Part shown: positions 17,738 through 25,100 of the stretch, in pieces
Position numbering within the stretch: the stretch's first letter is position 1
Layout: each line of letters begins with the position of its first letter
Assembly: GCA_964594965.1 (NCBI GenBank)
Contig: CAZQMX010000002.1
Span: 1-64,000 of the forward strand
Reading direction: 5' to 3'
Length of the DNA stretch: 64,000 nucleotides
Source of the DNA: CAZQMX01 sp964594965
GTDB lineage: Bacteria; Patescibacteriota; Minisyncoccia; Portnoybacterales; UBA2143
Position numbers and translations under genes: made by a program
The notes under the pieces: model-generated
Databases searched by the model: none
What the model was told of the DNA's origin: nothing
The model's input: the letters and a program-made list of their open reading frames with translations, nothing else

Positions 17738-18829
17738 ATGACAGATAAGAATACGAGCAAAATGAAAGATTTACTGGCCAAAGAGAAAGAAACTCTTTCT
17801 TTGCCCCAGACCGGTGAACTAATTGAAGGAATAGTAATCAAAATCAGCAAAAACGAGCTGATTGTTGATTTGGGCGTCATTGGAACAGGAATTGTCTATG
17901 GCGGAGAACTAAAAGAGAATAAACGAATAATTAAGGAATTAAAAGTTGGCCAGAAAATATCAGCCATGGTCGTTAGTCCGGAAAACGAAGACGGCCATAT
18001 TGAACTTTCCTTAAAAGAAGCCACCCTTAAAAAAACCTGGACTGATTTGAAAGAAATAAGGGAGGAGAACAGAACCATTACTGTTCGGATAACCGAAGCC
18101 AACCGGGGCGGCCTGGTTATTGAATTCTCCGGCATTATTGGCTTCCTGCCTGTTTCCCAACTTTCTCCCCAAAACTATCCTCGGGTAGAAGGCGGCGATA
18201 AGAATAAGATCCTGAAGCATCTTAATGGCTTTATTGGCAAGGAATTACAGGTTAAAATTATTACCCTTGATAGAAAGAATGAAAAATTAATTGTTTCGGA
18301 AAAAGCTGCCCAGGAAAAAGAATTAAAACAAAATCTGGAAAAGCATAAAGAAGGAGAGGTTGTTGAGGGCGTTGTTACTGCCCTGACCGACTTTGGCGCT
18401 TTTATCAGATTCGATGAGAATCTGGAAGGACTGGCTCATATTTCTGAACTTGACTGGCAGATAATTGACCATCCCAACCAGGTCCTTTCTGAAAACGAAA
18501 AAATTAAATGTCAGATTATCGGTATCAATAACGGCCAAATTACTCTTTCTCTCAAAGCTCTTAAAGACGATCCCTGGCAGGGTATTGAAAAAAAATATCA
18601 AGCTGGTCAGACAGTTGATGGCAAGGTAACTAAAGTATCTTCTTCCGGCGCCTTTATTGAAATATGCAAGGGTATCCATGGCCTGGTCCATCCGACTGAG
18701 CTCCCTGAACAGAAGAGCGGTCTTGAACCCGGTCAATCGCATGAATTCAAGATTCTGTCCCTTTCGCCGGAGAAACATAAGATGGCTCTAAAGTGTTTGT
18801 CCCAAAATGACGAGGCGGAGCCGAAGTAA
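17738..18829 (+). CDS. rpsA: S1 RNA-binding domain protein (ribosomal protein S1-like)
   Basis: A 363-residue protein made of four S1/OB-fold repeats at about residues 24-95, 105-185, 203-275 and 290-360. The best are GEVVEGVVTALTDFGAFIRF and GQTVDGKVTKVSSSGAFIEI, typical of S1. S1 on the ribosome binds and unfolds mRNA. A four-repeat form is shorter than the six-repeat E. coli protein but usual outside the Proteobacteria. The symbol is a family-level assignment. The mRNA appears leaderless. Confidence 0.9.
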   Translation: MTDKNTSKMKDLLAKEKETLSLPQTGELIEGIVIKISKNELIVDLGVIGTGIVYGGELKENKRIIKELKVGQKISAMVVSPENEDGHIELSLKEATLKKTWTDLKEIREENRTITVRITEANRGGLVIEFSGIIGFLPVSQLSPQNYPRVEGGDKNKILKHLNGFIGKELQVKIITLDRKNEKLIVSEKAAQEKELKQNLEKHKEGEVVEGVVTALTDFGAFIRFDENLEGLAHISELDWQIIDHPNQVLSENEKIKCQIIGINNGQITLSLKALKDDPWQGIEKKYQAGQTVDGKVTKVSSSGAFIEICKGIHGLVHPTELPEQKSGLEPGQSHEFKILSLSPEKHKMALKCLSQNDEAEPK

Positions 18830-18848
18830 TTTTGGATAACAAACCTTT

Positions 18849-18947
18849 ACCCCGCCCCCTGTATTTTAACGAATACTACAAAAAATGGAATTAATCCTGG
18901 TTATCTAAGGTCTATTTTGACAAAAGTTAGAAGATAGGGGGCGGGGT
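18849..18947. repeat. About 100-bp element with CCCCGCCCCCT ends, copy 2
   Basis: Terminal inverted repeats ACCCCGCCCCCT (18849-18860) and its complement (18936-18947) bound an AT-rich interior unrelated to copy 1. Like copy 1 it lies between a stop codon and the start of a protein-quality-control gene (here ftsH, there hsp20). Confidence 0.85.
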
Positions 18948-18988
18948 GCAAGATTTTATTACAAAATTAAAATTTTGATAAAATTAGC

Positions 18989-20812
18989 ATGAAATACTTA
19001 CTCAAAAATCTATTGATTGCTTTTTTGGCATTTCTGACAATTGCCGGACTTTTTGCTTTACTTAATGAATCAGGGCAAAAACCGGAAGAAATTTCTCTGA
19101 GTCAATTGGTTGAACAGATTAATAATGAGGAAGTTTCAACTATTGTCATCCGAGGAGATAAACTTGAAATTGAATTAAAAGACGGTGCTAAAGAAGAAGC
19201 GACCAAGGAAAAAGAGGCTTCTTTGACTGAATCTTTAAAAAACTACGGCCTTAATCAGGAAAAATTGAAACTGGTCAATCTGGAAATTAAAGGAGAAAGC
19301 GGCCTTTTCTTCTGGGCCGGAGCAGTTCTTCCTTTCCTTCTTCCTCTTTTAATTATTGGTTTCTTTTTCTGGTTTATGTTCCGCGGCGCCCAAAGGGGAC
19401 AAATGCAGGCCTTTAGCTTTGGCCGCTCTAAGGCCCGCCTGGTTGACCCGAAAGACAAAAAAAACCGGGTCACTTTCAAAGATGTTGCCGGTTTAAAAGA
19501 AGCCAAGCAGGAATTATATGAAATTGTTGATTTTTTAAAAAACCCGAAGAAATTTATTAATCTCGGCGCCAAAATCCCGAAAGGAGTTCTTTTGGTTGGC
19601 GCGCCTGGAACCGGAAAAACCCTTCTTGCCCGGGCAGTCGCTTCCGAAGCCAATGTCCCTTTCTTTTCTGTTTCCGGTTCAGAATTTGTTGAAATGTTTG
19701 TCGGAGTTGGAAGTTCGAGAGTCCGGGACTTATTCCAAACCGCTAAAAAGCATGCTCCGGCTCTGATCTTTATTGACGAATTGGATGCCATTGGGAGACA
19801 AAGAGGAGCCGGTCTCGGCGGCGGCCATGATGAAAGAGAACAAACCCTTAATCAGATTCTGGTTGAAATGGATGGTTTTGACCCCAATACCGGAATCATA
19901 TTAATCTCTGCGACTAACCGACCGGATGTTTTAGACCCGGCCCTTCTTCGTCCTGGTCGTTTTGACCGAAGAGTTGTTCTTGACCTGCCCGACTTAAAAG
20001 ACCGGAAAGAAATCTTAAAAATCCATGCCAGGAACAAACCTCTTGAAGAAAAAGTTGAATTAAAAGAAATTGCTGAAAGAACCCCTGGATTTTCCGGTGC
20101 TGATCTGGCTAATATTGTTAATGAAGCTGCTATTTTAACCGCCAGAAGGAATAAGAAGAAAATCAGTCAGGATGAACTGCGAGAATCAATTGAAAAAGTC
20201 ATTCTTGGACCGGAAAGAAAAAGCCATGTCCTTTCTGAAAAAGAAAAAGAGATTACCGCTTATCATGAAGCTGGTCATGCTTTAACCGCTGCTTCCCTGC
20301 CTAATATTGACCCAATCCAAAAGGTTTCAATTATTCCCCGTGGTCCGGCTGCCGGCTACACCTTAAAACTCCCTATTAGAGACAAACACATTCACACCCG
20401 CTCGGAATACATTGATGAATTAACCGTTCTTCTGGGCGGCTATGTTTCAGAAAAAATTGTTTTCAATGAATTAACCAGCGGTGCTTCCAATGATCTTCAG
20501 AGAGCAACTGAGTTGGCCAGAAAACTTGTCACCAAATATGGCATGAGCGAAAAAATGGGACCAAGAACTTTTGGCGGAAAGGATGAAATGGTTTTTCTTG
20601 GCAGAGAAATTGCCACAGAAAAAGATTATTCCGAAGAAGCTGCTGCTCAAATTGACAAAGAAGTCGCCAAGTTTATTGATGATGCTTTTAATAGCGCTAA
20701 AAAAATATTATCGGAGAAAAGAAAGAAATTAGACCAGATTGCTGAGACTTTAATCAAAAAAGAAACTATTGAAAGAAAAGAATTTGAAAGGTTGATGAAA
20801 AGGAAGGTTTAG
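18989..20812 (+). CDS. ftsH: ATP-dependent zinc metalloprotease FtsH
   Basis: A membrane-bound AAA+ protease that degrades misfolded membrane and regulatory proteins. Two transmembrane segments (about residues 5-25 and 108-130) flank a small extracytoplasmic domain. The AAA+ module has Walker A GAPGTGKT, Walker B LIFIDELDAIG, and the SRH region ISATNRPDVLDPALLRPGRFD. The protease domain has HEAGHA and a downstream acidic zinc ligand region. The 607-residue length is normal. It sits just after the second CCCCGCCCCCT-ended element; no Shine-Dalgarno is visible. Confidence 0.97.
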   Translation: MKYLLKNLLIAFLAFLTIAGLFALLNESGQKPEEISLSQLVEQINNEEVSTIVIRGDKLEIELKDGAKEEATKEKEASLTESLKNYGLNQEKLKLVNLEIKGESGLFFWAGAVLPFLLPLLIIGFFFWFMFRGAQRGQMQAFSFGRSKARLVDPKDKKNRVTFKDVAGLKEAKQELYEIVDFLKNPKKFINLGAKIPKGVLLVGAPGTGKTLLARAVASEANVPFFSVSGSEFVEMFVGVGSSRVRDLFQTAKKHAPALIFIDELDAIGRQRGAGLGGGHDEREQTLNQILVEMDGFDPNTGIILISATNRPDVLDPALLRPGRFDRRVVLDLPDLKDRKEILKIHARNKPLEEKVELKEIAERTPGFSGADLANIVNEAAILTARRNKKKISQDELRESIEKVILGPERKSHVLSEKEKEITAYHEAGHALTAASLPNIDPIQKVSIIPRGPAAGYTLKLPIRDKHIHTRSEYIDELTVLLGGYVSEKIVFNELTSGASNDLQRATELARKLVTKYGMSEKMGPRTFGGKDEMVFLGREIATEKDYSEEAAAQIDKEVAKFIDDAFNSAKKILSEKRKKLDQIAETLIKKETIERKEFERLMKRKV

Positions 20813-20828
20813 GGTATATTATTTTTGA

Positions 20829-20900
20829 GGGTGCGTAGCTCAATGGCAGAGCTCTTAGCTTATATCTAAGCGGTTCCAGGTTCGAATCCTGGCGCACCCA
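20829..20900 (+). tRNA. tRNA-Ile(TAT)
   Basis: The cloverleaf is complete, with GGGTGCG/CGCACCC acceptor and CTTAG-CTTATAT-CTAAG anticodon arm. The anticodon TAT reads AUA directly, instead of the usual bacterial CAU modified to lysidine. CCA is not encoded. Confidence 0.9.
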
Positions 20901-20908
20901 CAAATTCA

Positions 20909-20966
20909 GGGGTGGTTGGCGCAGTTGGTTAGCGCGCCCCGCAGTACTGCGGGGAGGTCACAGGCT
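20909..20966 (+). pseudogene. 5' half of a tRNA gene interrupted by a palindrome
   Basis: GGGGTGG plus a normal D-arm (GCGCAGTTGGTTAGCGC) and an AGGTCACAGGCTT piece resembling a variable loop and T-stem start. In place of the anticodon arm there is an 18-bp perfect palindrome, and the 3' half is missing. The GIY-YIG frame begins 4 nt later. It is probably not a functional tRNA. Confidence 0.7.
20937..20954. repeat. CCCCGCAGTACTGCGGGG palindrome in the tRNA remnant
   Basis: Perfect 9+9 palindrome followed by AGG. The same 21 bases occur inside infB at 29615-29635. Confidence 0.95.
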
Positions 20967-20970
20967 TAAA

Positions 20971-21225
20971 ATGTACTTTTTCTACATTTTACAATCACAA
21001 AAGAATAACTCTTATTATTACGGAAGCACAAATAATTTGCATAGACGACTAGAAGAACACAACAATGGCAAAACAATAGCCACCCGTTATAAAAGCCCGT
21101 GGAAATTAATATATTCCGAAGAATATAAAACATTAAGCGAAGCAAGAAAAAGAGAATATCAAGTCAAAGCAAAAAAGAGAAAGAGTTATGTTAGGTGGTT
21201 AATTGATAAAAACAAGGGCGGTTAG
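20971..21225 (+). CDS. Small GIY-YIG nuclease, tRNA-flanked copy 1
   Basis: 84 residues forming a stand-alone GIY-YIG domain of the UPF0213/YhbQ type. The motif is seen as FYILQS...YYYGST (residues 3-21), followed by the catalytic-arginine region NNLHRRLEEHN and a conserved Glu region LSEARKREYQ. Such domains cut DNA in homing endonucleases, UvrC and restriction enzymes; the target here is unknown. It starts just after a tRNA fragment, and its last three codons and stop lie inside the 5' end of tRNA-Val(GAC), a 10-nt overlap. Confidence 0.85.
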   Translation: MYFFYILQSQKNNSYYYGSTNNLHRRLEEHNNGKTIATRYKSPWKLIYSEEYKTLSEARKREYQVKAKKRKSYVRWLIDKNKGG

Positions 21226-21293
21226 CTCAGTTGGTTTAGAGCGCTATCCCGACACGATAGAAGTCACTGGTTCGAGTCCAGTACCGCCCACCA
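21216..21293 (+). tRNA. tRNA-Val(GAC), odd anticodon loop
   Basis: The acceptor GGGCGGT/ACCGCCC, D-arm, T-arm and encoded ACCA are all intact. The anticodon loop is CCGACAC, giving GAC but with C at position 33 where nearly all tRNAs have U. Its first 10 nt overlap the 3' end of the GIY-YIG gene. Confidence 0.85.
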
Positions 21294-21364
21294 ATACTCA
21301 TTTTGGGTATTTTTTGTTTCCTGCCCTTGATTTTTAGCCAAAATCCTGCTATTCTATGTTTATT

Positions 21365-21674
21365 GGGCCAGTAGCCCCTCACCTAAAAAGATTATGTTTT
21401 ACGTCTATATTCTAAAAAGTAAGAAAGATAATAGTATTTATATAGGCTACACAAATGATCTGAAAAGACGCTTTGAAGAGCATAATAATCTAGAGAATAA
21501 ATCTACAAAACACAAAGCGCCTTTTGAGCTCGTTTATTACGAATCATATAAATCAAGCTCAGACGCCAAGTATAGAGAAAAAAATCTAAAAAGATTTGCT
21601 AATGCATATATTCAACTAAAAAGGAGAATTAAAAATAGTTTAACCTAAAATCTTTTTAGGTGAGGGGCCAGTAG
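21365..21674 (+). mobile_element. Putative tRNA-associated GIY-YIG element with inverted repeats
   Basis: Perfect 19-bp inverted repeats (21375-21393 and 21649-21667) begin immediately before the ATG and one base after the stop of a GIY-YIG gene. The 10 bp GGGCCAGTAG at 21365-21374 are repeated at 21665-21674, where they form the 5' end of tRNA-Ala. The spacing is exactly 300 bp. This looks like an insertion that duplicated its target at the tRNA start; that it moves is inference. Confidence 0.6.
21394..21648 (+). CDS. Small GIY-YIG nuclease, tRNA-flanked copy 2
   Basis: An 84-residue UPF0213/YhbQ-type GIY-YIG domain with a clean VYILKS...IYIGYT motif (residues 4-21), DLKRRFEEHN and a conserved SDAKYREKNLK region. 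It starts directly at the end of the left 19-bp inverted repeat and stops one base before the right one. No Shine-Dalgarno is seen. Together with the duplicated tRNA-Ala 5' end this suggests the nuclease and the repeats form one unit. Confidence 0.88.
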   Translation: MFYVYILKSKKDNSIYIGYTNDLKRRFEEHNNLENKSTKHKAPFELVYYESYKSSSDAKYREKNLKRFANAYIQLKRRIKNSLT

Positions 21675-21736
21675 CTCAGTGGTAGAGCACCTGTTTTGCA
21701 ATCAGGAGGTCAAGGGTTCAATTCCCTTCTGGTCCA
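21665..21736 (+). tRNA. tRNA-Ala(TGC)
   Basis: Acceptor GGGCCAG/CTGGTCC with the G3-U70 pair that identifies alanine tRNAs. The anticodon loop is TTTGCAA (TGC), with one T-T mismatch at the bottom of the anticodon stem. The first three bases are shared with the inverted repeat of the preceding element. CCA is not encoded. Confidence 0.9.
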
Positions 21737-21884
21737 CTCGACTCGTTCCTCACTATGTTCGTCACTCGCTCGTGGCAAGCCACCATAACGTTTGTTATTA
21801 AGAAATATTCTCTTATTTAAGAGTCGAGTGTCCCGAGCGAAGCGAATCCCGAGCTAGTCGAGGGAGAGCGAAGTCGAGGGACAT
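21737..21884. repeat. Nested palindromic repeats between tRNA-Ala and GIY-YIG/RluA
   Basis: CACTCGACTC and its complement GAGTCGAGTG bracket about 80 bp. After them come GTCCCGAGCGAAGCG and AGCGAAGTCGAGGGAC, relatives of the GAGCGAAGTCGAGG repeat found in yqeY and tatD. No coding frame is evident. Confidence 0.75.
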
Positions 21885-21890
21885 TTGCAT

Positions 21891-22886
21891 ATGTATTTTG
21901 TCTATATGATCATAAATGGCTATGGTAAGCTATATATCGGAGTTTCTGTAAACCCAGAGGGTCGCCTTAAAGAGCATAACACAAAACGAGGATCTGTATT
22001 CACAAAATCAGGAAGTTTTAAAATTATCTTTAAAGAAAGACACTCAACTCTTGCAGAGGCACGGCGAAGAGAGATCCAAATTAAAAAATGGCGAAGAGGA
22101 AAGAAAGAAATGTTAATCAAACAATATCAGAAAGGATTGTCAACAAAAATTCAAGAGAATTTGCCGAAAATTAAAATTATTTACCAGGACCAAGATGTTC
22201 TTGTTATTGAAAAACCGGCTGGATTGACTGTTCACCCCGTAGAGAATAAATTCCACGGGGCAAGCCCCTCAAATACTTTAGTTAATCAATTAATCAAACA
22301 ATTTCCTGAAATTAAAAATGTTGGCGACCCTTCGACAAACTCAGGGCAAGAGAACCTAAGGCCTGGTATTGTTCATCGGTTGGACAAAGACACTTCTGGA
22401 TTAATGATTATTGCCAGGAACAATTCTTCTTTTGATTTTTTAAAAAAGCAATTTCAAGAAAGGAAAGTCGTTAAAAAATATTTAGCTTTGGTTTTTGGAA
22501 AAGTTAAGGATAAAAAAGGGGTAATTACCAAATCAATCAGTTTTTCCAAAAAGGACAGAAAAAAAAGAAGTCCTTTATTAGATGAAAAATCAAAAAAGGC
22601 CTGGACAGAATATTCTGTCCTAAAATATTTTAATAATTTTACTCTCTTAGAGGTTGGGATTAAAACCGGCCGGACCCATCAAATTAGGGTTCATCTGGCT
22701 TCAATTGGCCATCCAATTGCCGGAGACAGCCAATACAAATTTAAAAGACAAATTCCTCCATCTAATTTAAAAAGACAATTCCTTCATGCTGCTGTCTTGA
22801 AAATTAAATTACCAAGTGGTAAGATGATGGAGTTTAATTCAGAACTTCCTCATGACTTAAAAGGAATTATTAAAACCTTATCATGA
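21891..22886 (+). CDS. GIY-YIG domain fused to RluA-family pseudouridine synthase
   Basis: About 331 residues. Residues 1-82 are a GIY-YIG domain (YFVYMI...LYIGVS, GRLKEHN, LAEARRREIQ). From about residue 92 a pseudouridine synthase of the RluA/RluD group follows, with the catalytic-aspartate motif HRLDKDTSGL and the KTGRTHQIRVHL block. The synthase should isomerise uridines in 23S rRNA or tRNA. No S4 domain is present. Two palindromic repeats are translated in frame between KPAGLTVHP and HRLDKD. The fusion probably arose when a GIY-YIG unit landed upstream of the synthase. ATG 21891 is used; a TTG two codons earlier is possible. Confidence 0.9.
   Translation: MYFVYMIINGYGKLYIGVSVNPEGRLKEHNTKRGSVFTKSGSFKIIFKERHSTLAEARRREIQIKKWRRGKKEMLIKQYQKGLSTKIQENLPKIKIIYQDQDVLVIEKPAGLTVHPVENKFHGASPSNTLVNQLIKQFPEIKNVGDPSTNSGQENLRPGIVHRLDKDTSGLMIIARNNSSFDFLKKQFQERKVVKKYLALVFGKVKDKKGVITKSISFSKKDRKKRSPLLDEKSKKAWTEYSVLKYFNNFTLLEVGIKTGRTHQIRVHLASIGHPIAGDSQYKFKRQIPPSNLKRQFLHAAVLKIKLPSGKMMEFNSELPHDLKGIIKTLS
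22235..22260. repeat. CCCCG...GAATAAATTC...CGGGG palindrome in the RluA gene
   Basis: CCCCGT and ACGGGG enclose GAAT/ATTC. The same design is found in pth at 53503-53531. It is translated in frame. Confidence 0.85.
22329..22346. repeat. CCTTCGACAAACTCAGGG repeat in the RluA gene
   Basis: A short imperfect palindrome translated as a Pro-Ser-Thr-Asn-Ser-Gly run in a stretch where other RluA proteins have only a few residues. Confidence 0.75.
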
Positions 22887-23239
22887 ATAAACTAGAGAAG
22901 TTTAATAAAAAACAAGAAAAAGAAATTGATGAGATTAGGCCGGGCTATACTGTCCGGGTTCATCAGAAAATTAAGGAGGGAGATAAGCAAAGAATTCAAA
23001 TCTTTGAGGGTTTGGTTATTGCCCGAAAGCATGGCAAGGGAATTAATTCAACTATTACTGTTCGGAAAATCAGCCAGGGAATTGGCGTTGAAAGAATTTT
23101 TCCTGTTCATGCTCCTTTTATTGAGAAAATTGAAATTGTTAAAAAGCACAAAATCAGAAGAGCCAAGCTTTACTATATTAGGGATAAATCAGCCAAAGAG
23201 GCAAGATTGAAGGAAATTAAAGAGAAGGCGAAGAAATAG
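22883..23239 (+). CDS. rplS: 50S ribosomal protein L19
   Basis: 118 residues matching L19 at the 30S-50S interface. Recognisable are IRPGYTVRVHQKIKEGDKQR, FEGLVIARKHGKG, TVRKISQGIGVERIFPVHAP and KIRRAKLYYIRD. The ATG overlaps the pseudouridine synthase stop by 4 nt. The last base of its TAG stop is the first base of tRNA-Leu(GAG), so mRNA and tRNA are presumably separated by processing. Confidence 0.97.
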   Translation: MNKLEKFNKKQEKEIDEIRPGYTVRVHQKIKEGDKQRIQIFEGLVIARKHGKGINSTITVRKISQGIGVERIFPVHAPFIEKIEIVKKHKIRRAKLYYIRDKSAKEARLKEIKEKAKK

Positions 23240-23322
23240 CCTAGGTGGTGGAATTTGGTATACACACATGGTTGAGGGCCATGGCTCGTAAGAGCGTGCG
23301 GGTTCGAGTCCCGCCCTAGGCA
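23239..23322 (+). tRNA. tRNA-Leu(GAG)
   Basis: Class II fold with acceptor GCCTAGG/CCTAGGC, anticodon arm CATGG-TTGAGGG-CCATG and a long variable arm. It begins inside the rplS stop codon. CCA is not encoded. Confidence 0.93.
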
Positions 23323-23361
23323 CAGGAGAAAATTTCTTTTAAAACCGAAAGGAGGTGGAGG

Positions 23362-23739
23362 ATGAAAGGACTGCTTTGTGCTTTGTTCATTCTTTTGATG
23401 GTAATTTCTGCTCCAAAAGCAATTGCAGGTCCGGGACAGGGAATTACCAGCTTTGAAATTGTCAACCCCAGAAGTGAAATAATTGTCTATAATATTCTAT
23501 GGGTTGACCACCCATATGCTAAAGAACACCCAAAACCCTATTCAATCTACGGCGGAGGATTAAAGGGTAATTCCGCTACAGAATCGGGCGGACACTATGG
23601 CCCGGGAGAATATATTGTCATACTAGAAGACGAATATGGGAATATATTACTCAAAAAGGAAATATGGGTAGGTCCAAATACTTCTAAAGTAGTAATTGTT
23701 GCCCCAGAAGAAGAGCCAGGTAAAAGTGGCGCAGCTTAA
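23362..23739 (+). CDS. Small secreted protein, unknown function
   Basis: 125 residues with a clear signal peptide (MKGLLCALFILLMVISAPKAIAG, cleavage near residue 23), then a Gly/Tyr-rich domain likely to be all-beta. AAAGGAGGTGG lies 7 nt before the ATG, far stronger than most sites in the window. No family recognised. It is followed by a terminator. Confidence 0.75.
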   Translation: MKGLLCALFILLMVISAPKAIAGPGQGITSFEIVNPRSEIIVYNILWVDHPYAKEHPKPYSIYGGGLKGNSATESGGHYGPGEYIVILEDEYGNILLKKEIWVGPNTSKVVIVAPEEEPGKSGAA

Positions 23740-23776
23740 TTAAAACGGAGGCAGAAATGAAAATAGACTTGATTTC

Positions 23777-23811
23777 AAAAAGGCACCGATTCGTAACCGG
23801 CGCCTTTTTTA
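23777..23811 (+). terminator. Terminator after the small secreted protein
   Basis: AAAAAGGC pairs with GCCTTTTTT around an inner ACCG/CGGC stem, and ends in a T-run. It also suits the convergent murC gene. Confidence 0.75.
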
Positions 23812-23828
23812 ATTCCGTTCCTTATTCT

Positions 23829-25100
23829 TTACTTAATTCCTTCCCCAATCAGATAAACATCCCCTGCTCCGAGGGTGATAATAACGGTATTTTTATCTGA
23901 TTCTTTTTTGAGGTATTTCTTTATTTCAGAAAAATTCTTAATATAAATAGCGTTTTTTGTTTTTTTAACCAAATCTCTGGTATGAATGGTTTTGTCTTTT
24001 TTTTCCCTGGCCGCGTAAATATCAGTCATAATAATTTCATTAACATTATTAAAACTTTGAGAAAATTCTTTTAGGAAAAACTTTGTCCTTGAATAAAGAT
24101 GGGGCTGGAAAACAACAATAATTTTCTTTTTAGGAAAAGCTTCTCTGGCGGCCTTTAATGTTGCTTTGACTTCGGTTGGATGATGGGCATAGTCATCATA
24201 AATTAGAGCGCCTTTTCTTGTTTTCCCCTTGTATTCAAATCTCCGCCAGGTGCCGGAGAAATTCTCTAATGCTTTTTCTGCCTGGTTTCTTTTAATATCA
24301 ACCAATTGAGCAACAGCCATGGCGGCTTTGGCATTACAAACATTATGCTTTCCTGGAATTTTCAATTTGATTTCCTTTTCTTTGGTATAATCAATAATTT
24401 CAGCTTTTGGTTTTGAAAACTTTAAGGTCTGTTTAATATTTTTATCTTTAGGGTTTGTAACAATGAATCCGTTTGAAGGAACTTTTGAAATTAATTGAGA
24501 AAATGCTTTTTGAATGTTTTGCATGTTTTTGTAATAATCCAAATGGTCATTATCAATATTGGTTATAACCAGAATTTTAGGAGAAAGAGAAAGAAAAGAT
24601 TTTTTGTATTCGCAGGCCTCAACAACAAAGTATTGGCTTTTTCCCATAATAAAATTATCTTTCTGTTTTTTAAGAAAACTACCAATAACAACAGTCGGGC
24701 TTTTTTTAGCAGAAAGCATAATTTCAGAAATCATGGCGGTGGTGGTTGTTTTCCCGTGGGTGCCTGAAATAGCGATAGTTTCTTTTTCTTTTGAAATTAA
24801 ACCCAAGGCTTGGGGATAGGAATAAACTGGAATATTTAATTTTCTGGCTTTTAACAATTCTGGATTGCTATTCTCTACTGCCGGGGAATAAATGACTAAA
24901 TCAGTATTTTTTGCTAGATTGGATTTTTTATGGCCAATTAAAACTCTACCACCAAGAGATTTAATTCTTTTGGCAGCCTTGCCTAAAGAAATATCCGAAC
25001 CAGATACTTTCTTTTTTAACAGAAGCATCATTTTGGCTAAGGCTGAAACGCCAATTCCACCAATGCCAATAAAATGAATTTTATTTACCTTTTCGAACAT
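23829..25100 (-). CDS. murC: UDP-N-acetylmuramate--L-alanine ligase MurC
   Basis: The Mur ligase that adds L-Ala to UDP-MurNAc with ATP. The N-terminal Rossmann motif is KIHFIGIGGIGVSALA and the ATP loop AISGTHGKTTTTAMI. The central block is ITNIDNDHLDYY and the C-terminal domain has DDYAHHPTEVKATL. The start is set at MFEKVNKIHF (25100), about 423 residues; the frame extends upstream but that part is inside murD. It overlaps murD by 20 nt on the same strand. Confidence 0.96.
   Translation of the reverse strand: MFEKVNKIHFIGIGGIGVSALAKMMLLLKKKVSGSDISLGKAAKRIKSLGGRVLIGHKKSNLAKNTDLVIYSPAVENSNPELLKARKLNIPVYSYPQALGLISKEKETIAISGTHGKTTTTAMISEIMLSAKKSPTVVIGSFLKKQKDNFIMGKSQYFVVEACEYKKSFLSLSPKILVITNIDNDHLDYYKNMQNIQKAFSQLISKVPSNGFIVTNPKDKNIKQTLKFSKPKAEIIDYTKEKEIKLKIPGKHNVCNAKAAMAVAQLVDIKRNQAEKALENFSGTWRRFEYKGKTRKGALIYDDYAHHPTEVKATLKAAREAFPKKKIIVVFQPHLYSRTKFFLKEFSQSFNNVNEIIMTDIYAAREKKDKTIHTRDLVKKTKNAIYIKNFSEIKKYLKKESDKNTVIITLGAGDVYLIGEGIK

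Noticed and set aside
20971..21225. UvrC nucleotide excision repair protein
   Set aside because: Only the small GIY-YIG domain is present, without UvrB-binding or helix-hairpin-helix parts.
23757..23910. Small frame after the 23362 gene with an upstream GGAGG
   Set aside because: It runs through the terminator hairpin and into the antisense of murC. The ribosome-site-like match may be chance.
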